Source: JBKHHU01 sp046539045
GTDB lineage: Bacteria > Planctomycetota > Phycisphaerae > SM23-33
Assembly: GCA_046539045.1 (NCBI GenBank)
Contig: JBKHHU010000165.1
Location: forward strand, 1 to 7,850
Length of the DNA: 7,850 bases
Direction: 5' to 3'
Within the stretch, counting starts at the first letter, position 1. Every line of letters begins with the position of its first letter. The notes beneath the pieces were generated by a model. That model made no database searches. It was not told where the DNA came from and saw only the letters and a list, made by a program, of their open reading frames with translations. Made by a program: the position numbers and the translations under genes. Shown piece after piece: positions 5,500-7,850 of the stretch.

Positions 5500-7308
5500 A
5501 TGACTGAGTTTCTCGAAAGTTCGGACAGCCTGCGGACCAACCGTCCGCTGAAGTACGCCCAGACGGTGGCGTTCGACGAGCCGCTCACACTGGAAAAGGA
5601 CGGCCGGCTCGAGGAGGTCACCGTCTGCTTCGAGACGTACGGGCAGCTTAACAAGGACGCGAGCAACGCGGTGCTCATCTGCCACGCGGTCAGCGGGGAT
5701 TCCCACGTAGCCGCCCACGATGCCGACGACGATCCCGGCTGGTGGGACCTGCTGGTCGGCCCGGGCAAACCGGTGGATACCAATCGCTATTTTGTCATCT
5801 GCCCGAACGTGCTGGGCGGCTGTCGCGGAACGACCGGGCCCAACAGCATCGACCCTGCGACCGGCAAGCCGTACGGCGCGAATTTCCCGACGATCACCAT
5901 CGGGGACATGGTCGAAACCCAGCGGCGGCTTATCGACCACCTCGGGATCGACAAGCTCCTGTGCGTGATCGGCGGGTCCATGGGCGGGCACCAGGCGCTG
6001 ACGTGGGCGGTGAACCATCCGGACCGTCTGCGATCCATTGCCGCGGTGGCTACTTCACACCGGTTGACCAGCCAGGCCCTGGCGTTCGACATTGTCGGTC
6101 GCAACGCCATCCTGCACGACCCCAACTTCAACCGCGGCGAATACTACGAGTCGCCGAGCCGGCCCGACGTCGGGCTGGCCATCGCTCGGATGATCGGACA
6201 CATTACGTACCTCTCACCGGCGGCGATGCAGCAGAAGTTCGGCGCCGATCGCAACCGGCCTCGCGACGTGGACACCGATTTCGAGAAGCGCTTCTCCGTC
6301 GGCTCGTACCTGGGCTACCAGGGCACGAAGTTCGTCGAACGGTTCGACGCCAACAGCTATCTCGCCCTGACGCTGGCGATGGATATGTTCGATCTCGGCG
6401 ACACCCACAAGCAGCTCACCGCCTCCCTGAGCGAGAGCGATCTGAAGTGGCTGGTCATCAGCTATACCAGCGATTGGCTGTTCCCGCCCGAGCAGTCCCA
6501 GCAGATCGTCCGGGCGCTGCTGGCGACCGACAAGCCGGTGACCTACTGCAACGTCAGGAGCGATTGCGGCCACGATGCCTTCCTCCTCGAAGATGAGGTG
6601 AAGGTGTACGGTGGGCTCATGCGGGCGTTTCTGTACAACGAGCTTGACGACGGCAGCGGGCGTCTGCCGGTCAGGGGCGAGGATGAACCCGAGGCCAGCC
6701 CCGCTTACGTGTTCAGGCAGCACCGCATCGACTACGACGAGATCATCTCGCTGATCCCCGAGAGCGACAGTGTGCTGGACGTCGGCTGTGCCCAAGGGCG
6801 ACTGCTGACGCAACTGCGGAAGCACGGGAACCGCAAGCTGATGGGCGTGGAGGTCAACGAAAGTTCCATCGTCGCCTGCGTGCGGCGCGGGATGGACGTC
6901 ATCCAGGCCGACCTTAACGACGGGCTGCCGATGTTCACGGACGGGCAGTTTGACACCGCGGTGCTGTCGCACACGCTGCAGGCCATCGGCGACGTGCAGA
7001 AGGCGATGACCGAACTGCTGCGGGTCGGCAAGCGGGTGATCGTGAGTTTCCCGAACTTCGGCTACTATAAGCTGCGGGAGATGCTGGCCCGCGACGGCAA
7101 GGCCCCGGCGTCCAAGGGCCTGCTCAAGTATCGCTGGTACAACACGCCGAACATGCGGTTCTTCACGATCCGCGACTTCGAGGAATACTGCGACGAATTC
7201 GATATCCGCATCCATCGCAAAATCGCACTGGATACCGAAGCAGAGCGGGAAGTGGAAGACGATCCGAACCTCAACGCCGACATGGCTATCTTCGTGCTCA
7301 GCCGGTAG
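5500..7308 (+). CDS. metXW: Fusion of homoserine O-acyltransferase (MetX) and MetW
   Basis: The 602-residue product joins two methionine-synthesis proteins. Residues 1 to about 385 are MetX, an alpha/beta hydrolase-fold enzyme that transfers an acyl group from acyl-CoA to homoserine. It shows LGGCRGTTGP (105-114), the nucleophile elbow GGSMGG with S160, D325 in SDWLFPP and H358 in CGHDAF, completing the Ser-Asp-His triad. Residues about 386-402 are an acidic, Pro-containing linker. Residues about 403-602 are MetW, with a methyltransferase-like fold: VLDVGCAQG (425-433) as SAM-site motif, IQADLNDGL (468-476), TLQAI (492-496), FPNFG (517-521) and WYNTPN (546-551). No stop or frameshift lies between the domains. 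ATG 5500 follows GAGAGGA with short spacing; GTG 5488 is possible but has no ribosome binding site. It probably shares the riboswitch-controlled transcript with metY. Whether acetyl- or succinyl-CoA is used is not decided. Confidence 0.94.
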   Translation: MTEFLESSDSLRTNRPLKYAQTVAFDEPLTLEKDGRLEEVTVCFETYGQLNKDASNAVLICHAVSGDSHVAAHDADDDPGWWDLLVGPGKPVDTNRYFVICPNVLGGCRGTTGPNSIDPATGKPYGANFPTITIGDMVETQRRLIDHLGIDKLLCVIGGSMGGHQALTWAVNHPDRLRSIAAVATSHRLTSQALAFDIVGRNAILHDPNFNRGEYYESPSRPDVGLAIARMIGHITYLSPAAMQQKFGADRNRPRDVDTDFEKRFSVGSYLGYQGTKFVERFDANSYLALTLAMDMFDLGDTHKQLTASLSESDLKWLVISYTSDWLFPPEQSQQIVRALLATDKPVTYCNVRSDCGHDAFLLEDEVKVYGGLMRAFLYNELDDGSGRLPVRGEDEPEASPAYVFRQHRIDYDEIISLIPESDSVLDVGCAQGRLLTQLRKHGNRKLMGVEVNESSIVACVRRGMDVIQADLNDGLPMFTDGQFDTAVLSHTLQAIGDVQKAMTELLRVGKRVIVSFPNFGYYKLREMLARDGKAPASKGLLKYRWYNTPNMRFFTIRDFEEYCDEFDIRIHRKIALDTEAEREVEDDPNLNADMAIFVLSR

Positions 7309-7311
7309 GTT

Positions 7312-7353
7312 GATTGCGGATTGGCGAGTGGCGATTTGGGATTCTCGATTGGG
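7312..7353 (+). repeat. Heptamer tandem repeat, six units of about GATTGGC
   Basis: Starting three bases after the metXW stop, six units follow without gaps: GATTGCG, GATTGGC, GAGTGGC, GATTTGG, GATTCTC, GATTGGG. The period is exactly 7; every unit begins GA, and five begin GATT. The divergence of units suggests an old array. Confidence 0.75.
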
Positions 7354-7395
7354 CTGACGCCTCTTCGGAGATTCCGCCTCTATTGCTGTGGAGCC

Positions 7396-7428
7396 GCGAA
7401 CAGCGCGAACCACACGAACAAGACGAAC
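7396..7428 (+). repeat. Nonamer repeat, four units containing CGAAC
   Basis: GCGAAC at 7396 and 7405 and ACGAAC at 7414 and 7423 recur with an exact 9-bp period. The three bases between the hexamers vary (AGC, CAC, AAG). The array is unrelated in sequence to the heptamer array 43 bases upstream. Confidence 0.65.
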
Positions 7429-7478
7429 TTTCTCTGGTAGGGTGCGGAAGCTTGTACGTGTTTAGCAGGAGGTCGGCT

Positions 7479-7493
7479 GGGGTCGTTCACCCC
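7479..7493. repeat. Short palindrome with 5-nt loop (GGGGT/ACCCC)
   Basis: GGGGT 7479-7483 pairs with ACCCC 7489-7493 around CGTTC. It shares the 5-nt loop design of the REP-like palindromes further right, and its loop resembles that of the copy at 7797-7811 (CGTTG). Membership in the same family is uncertain. Confidence 0.45.
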
Positions 7494-7516
7494 GGCAGGG
7501 GGCGGCTGTTGCTGTT

Positions 7517-7531
7517 CAGCCTGAAAGGCTG
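7517..7531 (+). repeat. REP-like palindrome copy 1
   Basis: CAGCC 7517-7521 pairs with GGCTG 7527-7531 around TGAAA, followed by GGATATC. The loop and the ATAT-like flank resemble the copy at 7620-7640 in the same orientation. Confidence 0.55.
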
Positions 7532-7546
7532 GGATATCTACAGCGA

Positions 7547-7578
7547 AGGGTCAATCGCAGCCGTTTGCGATTGACCCT
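7547..7578. repeat. Perfect 13-bp hairpin
   Basis: Stem arms at 7547-7559 (AGGGTCAATCGCA) and 7566-7578 (TGCGATTGACCCT) are exact reverse complements with a 6-nt GCCGTT loop. It has no T-run on the + strand and no A-run before it that would serve as one on the other strand. It could be a bidirectional transcription block or an end of a miniature element; no target-site duplication is evident. Confidence 0.65.
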
Positions 7579-7619
7579 GGTAAGCAGGAGCGAATCACGC
7601 ACAGAATGTGCTTCTCCTC

Positions 7620-7640
7620 GCAGGCTGAAGGCCTGCTATA
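7620..7640 (+). repeat. REP-like palindrome copy 2
   Basis: GCAGGC 7620-7625 pairs with GCCTGC 7631-7636 around TGAAG, followed by TATA. The next copy at 7679-7699 is the same motif on the opposite strand. Between them, GCTGC 7645-7649 pairs with GCAGC 7656-7660, a further small hairpin. Confidence 0.65.
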
Positions 7641-7678
7641 GAGCGCTGCGTTTTGGCAGCAACCTTCGTCGAACCAGT

Positions 7679-7699
7679 TATAGCAGCCCTTCAGGCTGC
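7679..7699 (-). repeat. REP-like palindrome copy 3, inverted
   Basis: GCAGCC 7683-7688 pairs with GGCTGC 7694-7699 around CTTCA. Read on the minus strand it gives GCAGCCTGAAGGGCTGCTATA, matching copy 2 at nearly every position outside the compensating stem pair, which supports selection for the hairpin. CAGTTAT at 7676-7682 lies on its left. Confidence 0.65.
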
Positions 7700-7788
7700 A
7701 AAAGGACAAAACAACAACAGAATAAGACCGTCCTCACACCAGGGCGACGCGGACTCGCCTGCGGCGACCCCGCTCTGCCCTTCGCTTC

Positions 7789-7811
7789 AGTTATTCCAGG
7801 CCGTTGGCCTG
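7789..7811 (-). repeat. REP-like palindrome copy 4
   Basis: CAGGC 7797-7801 pairs with GCCTG 7807-7811 around CGTTG. CAGTTAT at 7789-7795 stands just to its left, as at copy 3, so both have the same orientation. The loop differs from copies 2 and 3. Confidence 0.55.
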
Positions 7812-7850
7812 TACAACGTAAAAAGCCTTCGTCCGAGAACCCCCCGGTTC

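Larger units (their letters stand above)
7309..7850. other. Gene-free, repeat-rich intergenic region
   Basis: No frame on either strand has convincing coding character. The stretch instead holds six heptamers, four nonamers, several short palindromes with 5-nt loops, and two other hairpins, described separately. The window ends inside it, with GAACC 7837-7841 pairing with GGTTC 7846-7850; that hairpin may continue beyond the edge. Confidence 0.7.

Noticed and set aside
6214..7413. Minus-strand frame of 399 codons
   Set aside because: It is antisense to metXW. Its start segment is only a translation of the heptamer array.
7314..7574. Plus-strand frame of 86 codons after metXW
   Set aside because: It translates the tandem repeats and palindromes, lacks the codon bias of the real genes and has no ribosome binding site.
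7477..7850. CRISPR array
   Set aside because: The palindromes are irregularly spaced, occur in both orientations and are not identical, and no cas gene is nearby.

Overview
The window looks like chromosomal DNA of a high-GC bacterium. Coding regions are strongly biased to G or C at third codon positions. A planctomycete-type organism (Planctomycetota, perhaps Phycisphaerae-like) is my best guess, based on the exported HEAT-repeat protein with a Gly/Ala/Pro-rich tail, the MetX-MetW fusion, and intergenic DNA full of short tandem and palindromic repeats. This assignment is inference; no marker gene proves it.

All recognised genes are on the + strand. (1) Positions 1-319 hold the 3' end of an unidentified gene that stops at 77-79, followed in the same frame by more coding-like sequence that decays near 250. 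(2) Positions 277-452 hold a good sigma-70-type promoter, a structured leader and a tRNA-Arg(CCU) gene. (3) Positions 725-2434 encode an exported Met-rich HEAT-repeat protein of unknown function, followed by a GC-rich hairpin. (4) Positions 2560-3712 hold a putative promoter, a perfect 10-bp dyad and a type I-beta DAHP synthase, the first enzyme of aromatic amino acid synthesis, with an atypical C-terminal tail. (5) Positions 3687-7308 are a methionine-synthesis unit: a SAM-I-type riboswitch, an O-acylhomoserine sulfhydrylase (MetY), a 212-nt structured gap, and a homoserine O-acyltransferase fused to MetW. (6) Positions 7309-7850 contain no gene but carry heptamer and nonamer tandem repeats, REP-like palindromes and hairpins.

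The methionine genes make a coherent module. The MetX domain acylates homoserine, MetY replaces the acyl group with sulfide to give homocysteine, and the riboswitch would reduce expression when S-adenosylmethionine is plentiful. MetW, normally a separate neighbour of MetX, is here its C-terminal domain. I see no wholly new system. The features most worth a second look are the MetX-MetW fusion under a SAM riboswitch, the dyad upstream of the DAHP synthase gene, its unusual C-terminus, the hairpin leader of the tRNA, and the palindrome cluster at the right end.
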